Positions 54,351-64,000 of a stretch of DNA of 64,000 bases are shown one piece after another. The notes under the pieces are model-generated. The model made no database searches and was not told where the DNA came from. It worked only from the letters and a program-made list of their open reading frames with translations. This stretch comes from Leptothermofonsia sichuanensis E412. GTDB taxonomy: Bacteria; Cyanobacteriota; Cyanobacteriia; Leptolyngbyales; Leptolyngbyaceae. The stretch's first letter is position 1; every line of letters begins with the position of its first letter. Position numbers and translations under genes: made by a program. Location: assembly GCF_019891175.1 (NCBI RefSeq), contig NZ_CP072600.1, positions 3,286,001 through 3,350,000 of the forward strand, written 5' to 3'.

Positions 54351-54668
54351 TTAATCGGAGCCAATTTCAGACAGTAAAACCACATTTTGGGGTTTATCGT
54401 TGAACACCTTGAACAGCTTTTCGTCCAGGGGTGAAGAGGTCGTAAAGGTGTTATAAGCCTGTTCCAGTGCTGTCTGGTAACGCTTCAGCTTCTCGAATTC
54501 ATCCAAATCTGGAGCTTCTGAGTCAATGGCTTTAATGAGGGACGAAAACTTCTGAAGAATATGCAGCCGATTCACGTTAACGAATTGTGGATCGTAGGGA
54601 AGTCCGAAGAATTCAAGGTAATCTTCTGCATTAACCAGTTGATTAAATTGAGCCAGGGTTTTACTCAT
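54351..54668 (-). CDS. nifW: NifW nitrogenase-stabilising protein
   Basis: It has 105 residues (MSKTLAQFNQLVNAEDYLEFFGLPYD; VNRLHILQKFSSLIKAID). The protein protects the MoFe protein or helps its assembly in other diazotrophs. The start codon overlaps the stop of the DUF683 gene (ATGA), so translation is coupled. It ends 34 bases before hesA. Confidence 0.93.
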   Translation of the reverse strand: MSKTLAQFNQLVNAEDYLEFFGLPYDPQFVNVNRLHILQKFSSLIKAIDSEAPDLDEFEKLKRYQTALEQAYNTFTTSSPLDEKLFKVFNDKPQNVVLLSEIGSD

Positions 54669-54886
54669 GGTTTCTGCTCCCGTTGTTTTAGCTGGGTTTT
54701 GAGTTGCTCGATCTGCCAGTAGATCTGGTAAGTCTCTGTTGCTGCCTCAATCAGGCGTTCATAATTGGTGGGTAATCCTTCTGCCAGATCATGGAGATCC
54801 ATTTTCATTTGGCCCGCTTTACTGTTCAGGCGCTTGATTTGATTTTTGAGTTCCTCAGTGGTCAAAATTTCAGTTGTTTGACCCAT
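54665..54886 (-). CDS. DUF683 (CCE_0567-like) nif-associated protein
   Basis: It starts at ATG 54886 with GGAGG 6 bases before it; 73 residues. Two helices of the CCE_0567 family (NQIKRLNSKAGQMKMDLHDLAEGLP; AATETYQIYWQIEQLKTQL). The family is found only beside nitrogenase genes and its function is unknown; FeS or iron-binding has been suggested for relatives. Coupled to nifW by a four-base overlap. Confidence 0.9.
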   Translation of the reverse strand: MGQTTEILTTEELKNQIKRLNSKAGQMKMDLHDLAEGLPTNYERLIEAATETYQIYWQIEQLKTQLKQREQKP

Positions 54887-55123
54887 AAAACCTCCGTTTG
54901 TTTTGAGTCTATTTAGATCTCTAACTTGTTTTTTAAGCGGCTGTTTGAAAAGGTAAGAGCGGTTAAACCTGTCACTACAAACCCAGAGTTTTAGAGGTAT
55001 GCATTCGGATTTTTCAGCTTGTAGTGATGACTTCATTCATCGGTTTGTAGTGATGACTTCAGTCATCGAAATAACCTGGATCAAACCTTTAAAGCATCCG
55101 CTAAGAAGTCAGAGATCTGGACC

Positions 55124-55591
55124 TTAGAGCCTGCCAACTTCGGGAAAGCGGTTTGCCAGATTGATGCCGGATTCAACAAGTTTTGCGCCTTCTGCCTCCA
55201 GCTTTTCCAGAGAGTCAAACCCAAACCGTTGAGCATCCCGCAGGGTTTTGGAGACGATCAGCAGGCGACCGGAAAAAACCAGTGCCCAGCCAAATCCCTC
55301 ATGGCTCAGGTCGATGACAACCTGGCAAAGGAGTCCGGTTTTCTCTTCAATCCGGTGGGCGATCGCCCGATAGAATGCCAGAATTCGTCCTTTGGTGATG
55401 GGGTCTACGTCCCCTTCTACCGAAATTTCCCGTTTCTGGGCTTTGCTGACCACATAGGGTTTCAGCAATAATTCATCAGACCAGTTGCGATAGGTGCCAT
55501 AGGGATCATTGGCACGGATTTGTTGGGCGATCGCCTTCAAAAAGGGGCTGTTTGCTGTATTTGTCGGGGTTGGAGTCGTGGTAGCGGTCAT
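55124..55591 (-). CDS. DUF269 NifX-associated protein
   Basis: It has 155 residues, the DUF269 family, seen next to nifX in almost all diazotrophs (PFLKAIAQQIRANDPYGTYRNWSDE; LLLKPYVVSKAQKREI). Function is not established. Its start overlaps the nifX stop by ATGA. A spacer of about 237 bases separates it from the DUF683 gene and contains tandem TTGTAGTGATGACTTCA-type words (about 55018-55070). Confidence 0.92.
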   Translation of the reverse strand: MTATTTPTPTNTANSPFLKAIAQQIRANDPYGTYRNWSDELLLKPYVVSKAQKREISVEGDVDPITKGRILAFYRAIAHRIEEKTGLLCQVVIDLSHEGFGWALVFSGRLLIVSKTLRDAQRFGFDSLEKLEAEGAKLVESGINLANRFPEVGRL

Positions 55592-56007
55592 AGGGTTACT
55601 TCTTCCTTTGTGTCATCAAGTTCATCCAGGGCGGGACTGCGTTGCAACAGGGCTTTTCTCAGCCAGGGTGGGGGACTACCGTTCAGGGTTTGCACCAATT
55701 TCGTCAGAACATCTGTAATTTCTTGTTCTTCTGACTGGGCTTTGATGGGGGTAATGCGCTGCTTGATCAGGCGCGCTGCCGCACTCCCCCCAATGGTTGA
55801 TACATAAATGATGGTGCAATCATGTAGGGCTTCGATTTTGGGCAATAATTTATCTTCGTTGCCGTCTTCATTTAAGTTGCCATCAAACTTTAAGGTTTCA
55901 ACAAACTGATAGTCTGTTTGATTGACCTCATACACATCAATCTTTTTAGCTGATCCGAAGTGGGAATTGATGTGTATGTTATCGCTGGTTGTGAAGGCAA
56001 TTTTCAT
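55588..56007 (-). CDS. nifX: NifX, nitrogenase cofactor carrier
   Basis: It starts at ATG 56007 with AGGAGGAG about 6 bases before it, 139 residues. The NifX/NafY-type domain MKIAFTTSDNIHINSHFGSA binds the FeMo-co precursor and passes it between NifB and NifEN. The C-terminal stretch is acidic. It follows nifN after a 105-bp repeat element at 56050-56154 in the intergenic region. Confidence 0.94.
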   Translation of the reverse strand: MKIAFTTSDNIHINSHFGSAKKIDVYEVNQTDYQFVETLKFDGNLNEDGNEDKLLPKIEALHDCTIIYVSTIGGSAAARLIKQRITPIKAQSEEQEITDVLTKLVQTLNGSPPPWLRKALLQRSPALDELDDTKEEVTL

Positions 56008-56049
56008 GGAATCTCCTCCTTTGATTGAAATGAACGTAATATCATTGCA

Positions 56050-56154
56050 CCAGGGCATTGGTTCAGAATCCCAAGAAATCAGATTTCTGGGGAGAAATTC
56101 AACGAAACCTGGGTATCCGGTAGAAGAAATCCGATTTCTGTACCGGCGTTCTAG
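56050..56154. repeat. 105-bp inverted-repeat element, copy 3 (at the nifN stop)
   Basis: The end CGGCGTTCTAG contains the nifN stop codon (CTA at 56151-56153 is TAG on the minus strand). The other end reads CCAGGGCATTGG. It lies between nifN and nifX inside the nif series. Confidence 0.85.
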
Positions 56155-57455
56155 TGCCTGGCATGGTTTTCTTCCTGTTCCAAAAACAAATTCCCCAGGT
56201 CAAACAGCAGTTGCATGACACCGCGATAGCCAGTGGTGCAGCGTTGACCGTTGCCGAGGCGATCAAAGATGGGATAGCCCAGACGATAGAGGGGGCTGTG
56301 CAGACGACGGGCGATCGCTGCGACGTTAGAATTACCAATTAACAAATCAGAACCAGCGGCCAGCCGCTCAAAGTCTTCCAAATCGCCAATGACAACGGTT
56401 TCTACTGGCAGACTTTCCAGCAACGGGGATCGGGTGGTGGTCACGGCAGCCTGAACCTCTGCCCCCATGCTTTGCAGAAAGTGAACTGTTGACCAGAGCA
56501 AGTCGGGTTCCAGTGCCAGGGATACCCGTTTGCGTCCAAAAAAGAAGTGGGTATCCAGCATGGCATCTTGCAGTTGAGTCCGCTGCCGCCGGTACTTATC
56601 GGGCACGGGTAGCCCACTCAGGTCTGCCAGTCCCTCTAAAAAGCTATCCACGGCATCCAGATTACTCAAACTGGGAAAGACCTCATAGGGAATGCCGAAC
56701 CGGGTCTGCAAGACCTCCGCTGCACTTCGCATACTGTCACCCAATGCCAGGGTGTAAACTGAACTGCCAATTTCCCGCAGTTCTGCCAGGCTGGTACCGC
56801 CACTGGTGACCGTGTTATAGGAATCATCTAAATGTCCATCCAGGGAGAGGGACAGATCGGGAACGGCGATCGCGCTCAAGCCAAAGGCTGCCACGATTTC
56901 TTTAATTTCCTGGACATCTCCTGGTGCAAAGGCAGAACTGATCAGAAGCGTGATTTGATCGGGGCGGGTTTCTCCGGGTTGGGGCAACTCCCTGAGAATG
57001 CTTTCAACCGTCGCCGCAAAACCATCCTGTAGCGCACCTTTGAAATCTGGTGTAGAGACAAAGACGATGGGTAAATCATGGAGTTCAGGATGACGTTTAC
57101 GAATAGTTTGCAAAATCCCTGTCATATCATCCCCACGGGTTTCGGTTAATCCCGTGGTGCACAGTCCAATCATCGACGGCTTTGACTTTTCCACTAACGT
57201 CAAAATGGCCTGCTCAACATTTTCTTCACCCCCCAGGATTGTGCTGACTTCGGTCATGGCAGTGGTTGACAGAGGAATGGCCTCCCGAAAGTGGCGGACG
57301 AGCATGACTTTGGCAAAGGCGGTGCAACCCTGGGAGCCATGAAACAGGGGCATGATACCTTTGAGTCCCAGAAATGCCAGGGCAGCACCCAGGGGCTGGC
57401 TCTGCTTGAGGGGATTGACCGCAACGGATTTTCTTGGTGTTGTAATAGTTGCCAT
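56151..57455 (-). CDS. nifN: NifN, FeMo-cofactor scaffold subunit
   Basis: It starts at ATG 57455 with GAGG 8 bases before it, overlapping the nifE stop (TAATG); 434 residues. NifN pairs with NifE to form the scaffold on which FeMo-co is matured. Motifs: NPLKQSQPLGAALAFLGLKG and the P-cluster-type Cys in LFHGSQGCTAF, and GLCTTGLTETRGDDM. The stop codon coincides with the end of a repeat element. Confidence 0.96.
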   Translation of the reverse strand: MATITTPRKSVAVNPLKQSQPLGAALAFLGLKGIMPLFHGSQGCTAFAKVMLVRHFREAIPLSTTAMTEVSTILGGEENVEQAILTLVEKSKPSMIGLCTTGLTETRGDDMTGILQTIRKRHPELHDLPIVFVSTPDFKGALQDGFAATVESILRELPQPGETRPDQITLLISSAFAPGDVQEIKEIVAAFGLSAIAVPDLSLSLDGHLDDSYNTVTSGGTSLAELREIGSSVYTLALGDSMRSAAEVLQTRFGIPYEVFPSLSNLDAVDSFLEGLADLSGLPVPDKYRRQRTQLQDAMLDTHFFFGRKRVSLALEPDLLWSTVHFLQSMGAEVQAAVTTTRSPLLESLPVETVVIGDLEDFERLAAGSDLLIGNSNVAAIARRLHSPLYRLGYPIFDRLGNGQRCTTGYRGVMQLLFDLGNLFLEQEENHARH

Positions 57456-58834
57456 TAAATGACCTCCGTATCCCACGGGGCTGGTTTGCGAACTTGTGCC
57501 CAAACCGGGCTATACAGGGCTTCTTCCAGCTCTCGGGCCATTTCCACCATGCCAACATAGCCGGCATAGGGATGGTGACGCTCCTGATTGATGTCGAGAA
57601 AAGGAATTTTGGCCTTCAGAGCGGTGTACTGGTTTCGTCCGCCAGCGATCAGCATGTCGGCTCTGGTTTGGGCAATCACCCGCAGAAGTTCCTGGGCATT
57701 GCCCTTCTCCAGCATGATGCCGTCCTGACCCAGCAATTCTTTGATGCGAGCTTTGTCTTCTTCAGTACTTTTTTTGGTGCTGGTGGCACACACTTCCATA
57801 CCCAGATCTTTTGCCGCAGAAATGATGGACCAGCTTTTTACTCCGCCGGTGTAAAGCACCACGCGCTTGCCTTTCAAGCGAGCGCGATAGGGTGCCAGCG
57901 CATCATCTAATCGATGGGTTTCTTCGGTGATGAGTTGTTCGACTCGTTGTTGCAAATCCGCATCCCCTAACCTGGCAGCAATATTGCGCAAACAGCGGTT
58001 CATATCTGCCACCCCGTAGAAAGATTCTTCGATATAGGGAATGCCGTAGCGCTCCTCCATTTTGCGGGCCATGTTGATCAGGGCTTTGGAGCAGATCATC
58101 ACGTTGAGTTTAGCCCGGTGGGAACAGGCAATATCCTGATAGCGCCCGTCGCCGGTAATTTGAGCCAGAACCCGAATTCCCAATTTCTCAAACAGGGGCA
58201 GCACGCCCCACAGTTCGCCCGCAATGTTGTACTCTCCAATCAGGTTGATGTCGTAGGGGGTGGTATACTCTGGTTCCCGTGTGCCGACCACATATTCCAG
58301 CAGACTTTCTCCTCCGACCCGGTTGCCTAAATTTTTACTGCCAATAAACCCGGGAGAATTCACGGGAACAACAGGCACGCCGGTCTTCTCTGCCGCTTTC
58401 TGGCACACGGCATCCAGATCATCCCCAATCAGGGCGGTTACACAGGTGGAGTAGACAAATACAGCGGCAGGATTGTAGCGCTCTTTCACCTCCAGAATGG
58501 CTTTGTAGAGCTTTTTCTCACCACCGAAGATGACATCATTTTCACTCAGGTCAGTCGTAAAGCCCATTTTGTAAAGCATTGAGCCAGAGGAAAGGCTGCC
58601 GCGACTGCCCCAGGAGTTTCCAGCACAGGCGATGGGTCCATGCACCAGATGGGCAGCATCCGTAATCGGCACCAGGGCAATCATCGCTCCATCAAAGGCG
58701 CAGCCTCCCTGGGCAGCTCCAGGTTGGGCTACCTGAGTGCAGGATTTATTCTTACCTTTGCCTTCTTTTTTGTGATTGTGTTCACAGGCTGACTCGCTCA
58801 GAAGTTCGTTGATTTTGCCTTGAGTGAGTTTCAT
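57455..58834 (-). CDS. nifE: NifE, FeMo-cofactor scaffold subunit
   Basis: It has 459 residues. The conserved cysteines are in GGCAFDGA (about residue 45), [15 protein letters not shown] (about 70) and [12 protein letters not shown] (about 130). This is the NifD-like half of the NifEN scaffold. It starts [23 protein letters not shown]; no clear Shine-Dalgarno sequence (the region before it is CT-rich). nifN starts in its stop codon. Confidence 0.96.
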   Translation of the reverse strand: MKLTQGKINELLSESACEHNHKKEGKGKNKSCTQVAQPGAAQGGCAFDGAMIALVPITDAAHLVHGPIACAGNSWGSRGSLSSGSMLYKMGFTTDLSENDVIFGGEKKLYKAILEVKERYNPAAVFVYSTCVTALIGDDLDAVCQKAAEKTGVPVVPVNSPGFIGSKNLGNRVGGESLLEYVVGTREPEYTTPYDINLIGEYNIAGELWGVLPLFEKLGIRVLAQITGDGRYQDIACSHRAKLNVMICSKALINMARKMEERYGIPYIEESFYGVADMNRCLRNIAARLGDADLQQRVEQLITEETHRLDDALAPYRARLKGKRVVLYTGGVKSWSIISAAKDLGMEVCATSTKKSTEEDKARIKELLGQDGIMLEKGNAQELLRVIAQTRADMLIAGGRNQYTALKAKIPFLDINQERHHPYAGYVGMVEMARELEEALYSPVWAQVRKPAPWDTEVI

Positions 58835-58885
58835 GGGAGTAGGAGGGGGGAATAAGAAATCTAGAGGTCGAGCGGTTCAGGTGAA

Positions 58886-59178
58886 TTAGCAGATGTATTT
58901 TTTGATGTCTTCATCGCAAACATCTGAGAGATAGCTGAGGGCACGAAAACGCAGGGAAACGAATTCGTTGTAGAAGGGGTTCAGTTCACACAGGGGTGGG
59001 TTTGGAAGGGATGTCCGAAAAGGGTGAAGCGACGCTCAAAGGGACAGGTGCAGGGAATGAGTTTACAGATCAGATGGGCAATACACGGGTCATGAATTTC
59101 GAGGCAATTAATCCAGTGGCGGATGGGTGTGAGAATCTCGACGGGAGGAGGCGTAGAGGGATGGGAGAGAGTAGCCAT
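58886..59178 (-). pseudogene. Mo-dependent nitrogenase C-terminal-domain gene, frameshifted
   Basis: Between nifK and nifE, cyanobacteria carry a small gene with the Mo-nitro_C domain. Here ATG 59178 opens MATLSHPSTPPPVEILTPIR and, through CKLIPCTCPFERRFTLFGHPFQTHP, ends prematurely near 58984 (65 residues). In the minus-one frame the expected continuation appears at once: PPLCELNPFYNEFVSLRFRALSYLSDVCDEDIKKYIC with a TAA at 58886. One base is missing (or two extra) near 59000 in a C-rich run. It is either a real inactivation, a programmed shift or a sequencing error. The protein's role is unknown. Confidence 0.85.
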
Positions 59179-59203
59179 AGGAAAGAAGGGGGGTAGGAGG
59201 TAG

Positions 59204-59250
59204 GGGCGGGTTTACTATCAGATTTGATAACGGTTGATTGAAACCCGCCC
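59204..59250. repeat. GGGCGGGTTT...AAACCCGCCC hairpin repeat
   Basis: A 10-bp perfect stem with a 27-base loop (ACTATCAGATTTGATAACGG and further). It lies between the nifK stop (59263) and the Mo-nitro_C gene start (59178), where it could weaken read-through in the nif transcript. I recall similar GGGGCGGGTTTACT elements as dispersed repeats in cyanobacteria. Confidence 0.65.
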
Positions 59251-59262
59251 GTACAGGGGAGA

Positions 59263-60801
59263 TTAGCGAATCAGATCATAGGAAATGTCTGTTTTCGCCG
59301 GGATGATGGTGTTGCGATCGAGTTCATCCAGGATTGTGTTCACCACCCAATTCAGGATGTTGATGGTGCCCTGGTAGCCGTAGGTGGCATAGCGGTGCAG
59401 GTGATGGCGATCGAAGATGGGATAGCCAATGCGCACGATGGGCGTGTGAGTGTCGCGCCACAGGTACTTGCCGTAGGAATTACCGATGAAGAAGTCAACG
59501 GGTTCCGTGAACAGCAAGGATCGCAGGTGCCACAGATCTTTGCCACCCCAGATAGTGGCACCAGCGCCAAAGGGGCTGGAGTCAAGCAGGGCACGCAGTT
59601 CTGCCTCAAACTCTTCGTTGCTGTTGGTCACCACAATATGTACCGGTTCTGCGCCCACTTCCAATAAGAATTGGGTTAAGCCAATCACCAGATCCGGATC
59701 ACCGTAGTAGGCGACTTTCTTGCCATGCAACCAGGCCTGGGAGTCTGTGATGGCATCCACGGCGCGACCCCGTTCTTCTTCCAGTTCCCTGGGAATTGGT
59801 TTACCCGTTAAGGCAGACAGTTTCATCAGAAACTCATCGGTGCCACGAATACCAACCGGGCGGCTGACGCAGGTTTTTTGTCCCCAGTCTTTCTCAATGT
59901 ATTCCCGGGTTTTGATGGTGGAGTAAGCCTGGAAGGCGATCGTCGCTTCTCCATTGATGGCATCCGCCGCATCTTCCAGCCTGGTCCCCCCTGGGTACAT
60001 GTTGTATTCGCCAGTATTGGGAGAATCCAGGTATTCTGAGTTGTCTGCCAGCAGCGTGTAGTCAACGTCCATCAATGTAGCAATGCGCTTGATTTCGCGC
60101 AGATTGCCAATGTAGGTTTCAAACCCAGGAATGAAGTTGATTTTACCGTTGCTGGTTTCCGCCTTTCTGTCTTTGGTCAGGTTGGTCAGAATCCCCTTCA
60201 TCATGTTGTCGTAGCCTGTGATGTGGGAACCGACAAAGCTGGGGGTGTGGGCATAGGGGACTGGAAATTCCTGGGGAACAGAACCCGCCGTCTTGGCATT
60301 GTTGATGAAGGCTTGCAGGTCATCCCCAATTACTTCTGCCATGCAGGTGGTGCAAACGGCGATCATTTTGGGCTTATACAGGTTGTAGCTGTTTGCCAGG
60401 CCCTCAATCAAGTTGTTTTGTCCCCCAAAGACTGCTGCATCCTCAGTCATGGAAGATGAGACTGCCGAGAAGGGTTCCTTAAAGTGACGGGTGAAGTGAC
60501 TGCGAAAATAGGCAACACACCCCTGGGAACCATGTACAAAAGGCAGAGTACCTTCAAATCCAACGGCTGCCAGGATAGCACCGAGAGGCTGGCAGGCTTT
60601 AGCGGGGTTTACGGTTAACGCTTCCCGGGCAAAGTTTTTCTCACGATATTCCCAGGTCTTAGTCCATTCAGCGGTTTGAGCGACCAGATCGGGATCATGT
60701 CCACCTTCAAACTGCTTTTTAGCGGCAAACAGTTCCTGATATTCGTCCTGGTGAAATAATTCAGCGTGATCTTTGATGCGATCGATGTTGTTCTGAGCCA
60801 T
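59263..60801 (-). CDS. nifK: nitrogenase MoFe protein beta subunit (NifK)
   Basis: It starts at ATG 60801 ([21 protein letters not shown]) with GGAG 11 bases before it; 512 residues. A longer open frame to 60942 overlaps nifD but is not the start. P-cluster cysteines: [23 protein letters not shown] and [13 protein letters not shown]. NifK forms the alpha2-beta2 MoFe protein with NifD. The C-terminus ends TDISYDLIR. Confidence 0.97.
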   Translation of the reverse strand: MAQNNIDRIKDHAELFHQDEYQELFAAKKQFEGGHDPDLVAQTAEWTKTWEYREKNFAREALTVNPAKACQPLGAILAAVGFEGTLPFVHGSQGCVAYFRSHFTRHFKEPFSAVSSSMTEDAAVFGGQNNLIEGLANSYNLYKPKMIAVCTTCMAEVIGDDLQAFINNAKTAGSVPQEFPVPYAHTPSFVGSHITGYDNMMKGILTNLTKDRKAETSNGKINFIPGFETYIGNLREIKRIATLMDVDYTLLADNSEYLDSPNTGEYNMYPGGTRLEDAADAINGEATIAFQAYSTIKTREYIEKDWGQKTCVSRPVGIRGTDEFLMKLSALTGKPIPRELEEERGRAVDAITDSQAWLHGKKVAYYGDPDLVIGLTQFLLEVGAEPVHIVVTNSNEEFEAELRALLDSSPFGAGATIWGGKDLWHLRSLLFTEPVDFFIGNSYGKYLWRDTHTPIVRIGYPIFDRHHLHRYATYGYQGTINILNWVVNTILDELDRNTIIPAKTDISYDLIR

Positions 60802-60824
60802 GATGGGTGTTCTCCAAAGTTGAT

Positions 60825-60900
60825 GCGAGAGGGGGAAGGTGAGAAACTGGGAGGGTGGGAGGTGGAGGGGGTGGAGCCAGAAATTCAAAGCTTGATCCCC
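60825..60900. repeat. purine-rich intergenic repeat between nifD and nifK
   Basis: The run GGGAGGGTGGGAGGTGGAGG is followed by GCCAGAAATTCAAAGCTTGA. The same layout occurs in the nifH-nifD gap (62425-62545: polypurine, then GTCAGAAATTCAACATTTAA). The transcript is C/U-rich here. Confidence 0.6.
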
Positions 60901-60913
60901 CCATCCCCTTCGT

Positions 60914-62398
60914 CTACGCCTCAGTTTCTTTCCACGGTGCACCGATCAACCCCCAGGTTGGGCTGTTGAGGGCAAGATCCATGTCACGGGCAAAGATGGC
61001 GAAGCCGTCGTAACCGTGATAAGGACCGGAGTAATCCCAGGAGTGCATCTGACGGAAGGGAAGCGCCATTTTTTGGAACACGTACTTCTCCTTAATGCCA
61101 GAAGCCACCAGGTCAGGCTTCAGTTGTTTGATAAACGCTTCAAACTCATAGGCGGAAACGTCATCGTAAATCAGGGTGCCGTTTTCCACGTAGTGTGTGG
61201 TGCGCTTATAGTCATCGTTGTGCCCAAACTCATAGCCTGTACCGATGAGCTGCATTCCCAGGTCATGGAAGGCGGGAACAACGTGGCGGGGACGCAAGCC
61301 CCCTACCATCAGAGCCACCGTTTTGCCTTCTAGCCGAGGACGGTATTTTTCAATGACTGCCTGGGTTTGGGCTTCGTATTTAGCAATCACGGCTTCTGCC
61401 TTTGCCTGGATGGTTTCATCGAAGCGGGCGGCAATGGTTCTGAGGGATTCGGCAATTTGGGTTGGCCCAAAGAAGTTATATTCCAGCCAGGGAATCCCGT
61501 AGGCTTCTTCCATATGGCGGGAAATGTAGTTCATTGAGCGATAGCAGTGAACCAGATTCAGCTTTACAGAAGGGGTGTTAATCATTTCATGCAGGGTGCC
61601 ATCCCCTGACCACTGAGCCACCACCCGCAGGCCAATTTCTTCTAAGAGAATGCGGCTGGACCAGGCATCACCGCCAATGTTGTAGTCACCAATAATGGCA
61701 ACGTCGTAGGGAGTGCCCTCAGGAATATTGCCTGCTTTCTTTTCCTTGTTGTATTGAGGAAACACCCAGTCCCGCACCGAGTCGTTGGCGATGTGGTGTC
61801 CCAGGGATTGAGAGACTCCCCGGAACCCTTCGCAACGGACAGGAACGACTGTCTTGCCAATTTCTTTAGCAGACTTTTTGGCGACAGCTTCAATGTCATC
61901 GCCAATCAGTCCAATTGGGCATTCAGATTGAATGGAAACGCCCCGGTTGAGGGGGAACAGTTCTTCGAGTTCGGTGATTAATTTGGCCAGTTTTTTGTCT
62001 CCCCCGAACACAATGTCCCGCTCCTGGAAGTCAGAGGTGAACTGCATTGTGCCGAAGGAATCAACCCCGGTGGTGCCAATGTAGTAGTTGCGGCGACCGG
62101 ACCAGGAGTAGTAACCACAACCGACAGGCCCGTGACTGATGTGAATCATGTCCTTGATGGGTCCCCAAACGACGCCTTTAGACCCGGCGTAGGCACAACC
62201 GCGAGTCGTCATTGAACCGGGGACAGATTTGATATTTGACTTGACGCCGCAATCAGATTTGCCTTGTTCGTATACATTCAGATGCTTTTCCCGCTTTTTC
62301 CTGGCTTTATCGGGATAGGCTTCCAGAACTTCTTTGATCAGTTCTTTCTTCGTAACAACGGGATTCTCTTCAAGAGTAGTGGATTCGGGAGGTGTCAT
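60914..62398 (-). CDS. nifD: nitrogenase MoFe protein alpha subunit (NifD)
   Basis: It has 494 residues and starts at ATG 62398. P-cluster cysteines: [11 protein letters not shown] (about residue 94) and [13 protein letters not shown]; the FeMo-co ligands Cys in [13 protein letters not shown] and His in [23 protein letters not shown] are present. The gene is continuous, with no sign of the 11-kb nifD excision element known from heterocystous strains. Confidence 0.97.
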   Translation of the reverse strand: MTPPESTTLEENPVVTKKELIKEVLEAYPDKARKKREKHLNVYEQGKSDCGVKSNIKSVPGSMTTRGCAYAGSKGVVWGPIKDMIHISHGPVGCGYYSWSGRRNYYIGTTGVDSFGTMQFTSDFQERDIVFGGDKKLAKLITELEELFPLNRGVSIQSECPIGLIGDDIEAVAKKSAKEIGKTVVPVRCEGFRGVSQSLGHHIANDSVRDWVFPQYNKEKKAGNIPEGTPYDVAIIGDYNIGGDAWSSRILLEEIGLRVVAQWSGDGTLHEMINTPSVKLNLVHCYRSMNYISRHMEEAYGIPWLEYNFFGPTQIAESLRTIAARFDETIQAKAEAVIAKYEAQTQAVIEKYRPRLEGKTVALMVGGLRPRHVVPAFHDLGMQLIGTGYEFGHNDDYKRTTHYVENGTLIYDDVSAYEFEAFIKQLKPDLVASGIKEKYVFQKMALPFRQMHSWDYSGPYHGYDGFAIFARDMDLALNSPTWGLIGAPWKETEA

Positions 62399-62424
62399 AG
62401 TCTGCCTCTCTGGATAGTGGGTAA

Positions 62425-62545
62425 AGGATGGAGGGGAAGAAGGAGAGGGGAGGGAGGAGAGGGAGGGGGGAAGGGGAGGGAAGGAGGAAGGGCAGAGTCA
62501 GAAATTCAACATTTAAAACTCACACACTTGATCGCCCCGTTACCC
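62425..62545. repeat. polypurine tract between nifH and nifD
   Basis: A long run of G/A (about 62425-62495, GGAGAGGGGAGGGAGGAGAG and the like) is followed by an AAATTCAACATTTAAAACTC stretch. Its partner is at 60825-60900. On the nif transcript it becomes a pyrimidine-rich leader to nifD. A comparable G-rich run is at 63755-63835 between nifU and nifH. Confidence 0.6.
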
Positions 62546-62595
62546 AATCAATCCATCACCCCGTTCCCTTCAGAGCCAGTGATCTGTCGGAACTA

Positions 62596-63870
<1,275 letters not shown>

Positions 63871-64000
63871 TCACGCCACCGCTTCCACAACTAAACCGGG
63901 TAAAACACGTTCTCGTAACCGAACCTCAATCGCATTTTTGAGCGTCGCGGTACTGCTGTCACAGGAACCGCAGGCACCTTTGAGGATGACTTTGACCACA
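63871..64000 (-). CDS. nifU: NifU, C-terminal end (cut by the window)
   Basis: The last 43 codons, ending in TGA at 63871-63873. They read VVKVILKGACGSCDSSTATL, then KNAIEVRLRERVLPGLVVEA, the C-terminal Nfu domain of NifU with its Cys-x-x-Cys pair that holds a 4Fe-4S cluster. Most NifU proteins have Pro where this one has Asp (CGSCDSS). NifU is the scaffold that makes Fe-S clusters for nitrogenase. The gene start is outside the window. Confidence 0.9.
   Translation of the reverse strand, partial: VVKVILKGACGSCDSSTATLKNAIEVRLRERVLPGLVVEAVA

Noticed and set aside
60802-60942. Extension of nifK upstream to 60942
   Set aside because: It overlaps nifD and gives a basic low-complexity N-terminus. 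The ATG at 60801 has GGAG before it and begins [15 protein letters not shown] as in NifK.
60914-62398. A nifD excision element (XisA-type)
   Set aside because: nifD is continuous from start to stop with all ligand motifs.

Overview
The window comes from a nitrogen-fixing cyanobacterium. Evidence: a long cyanobacterial-type nif cluster including hesA, hesB, fdxH and the Mo-nitrogenase C-terminal-domain gene, a ChlH-type Mg-chelatase subunit, DUF3370 and DUF4912 proteins typical of cyanobacteria, very frequent GCGATCGC (HIP1) octamers, and many short interspersed palindromic repeats. I cannot fix the genus. Nothing in the nif genes shows heterocyst-type excision elements, and nifD, nifH, nifK, nifE and nifN are continuous.

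Layout. 1-8.7 kb: a possible partial small ORF, chlH, map, sppA, a plastocyanin-like cupredoxin, a small membrane protein and a MORN-repeat protein. 9.2-20.3 kb: DUF3370 protein, GNAT acetyltransferase, AmpG-like permease, lexA with a matching upstream LexA box, argF, speA, a small membrane protein, pyrB and a secreted protein. 20.5-31 kb: aqpZ, a DUF937 protein behind a PstS-like/DUF4912 fusion, a dynamin-like GTPase, a glutathione S-transferase family protein, a hypothetical protein, a beta-CASP metallo-hydrolase and a 40-residue membrane protein. 31-41.6 kb: a giant secreted-type protein in which two glycerophosphodiesterase domains sit inside a phytase-like domain; a divergent pair of small DNA-binding-type genes around a perfect palindrome; a Uma2 nuclease; a glycosyltransferase-methyltransferase fusion; an oligopeptide-binding lipoprotein. 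41.6-49.3 kb: small conserved proteins, an FAD monooxygenase, a 1041-residue membrane protein built from about eight copies of one 75-residue repeat, a DUF1810 protein and a pentapeptide-repeat lipoprotein.

49.6-64 kb: the nif region. A cysteine desulfurase on the plus strand runs convergently into a minus-strand series: (nifU, cut by the window end) - nifH - nifD - nifK - Mo-nitro_C gene (frameshifted here) - nifE - nifN - nifX - DUF269 - DUF683 - nifW - hesA - small membrane gene - hesB - fdxH - feoA - fdxB - methyltransferase. Several neighbours overlap by ATGA or TAATG, so translation is probably coupled. These genes build the Fe protein and MoFe protein, assemble FeMo-co on NifEN/NifX, supply Fe-S clusters (NifU, HesB, the desulfurase) and feed electrons (FdxH, FdxB).

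The strongest unusual signals are: (a) a 105-bp inverted-repeat element in three copies, two of which begin exactly at the TAG stop codons of nifN and hesB; (b) repeat sequence carried in frame inside chlH (twice), pyrB and the cysteine desulfurase; (c) the frameshift in the Mo-nitro_C gene; (d) the nested phytase/GDPD protein; (e) the repeat-built membrane protein; (f) a LexA with an altered cleavage site but intact Ser-Lys dyad; and (g) at least eight families of short dispersed repeats.
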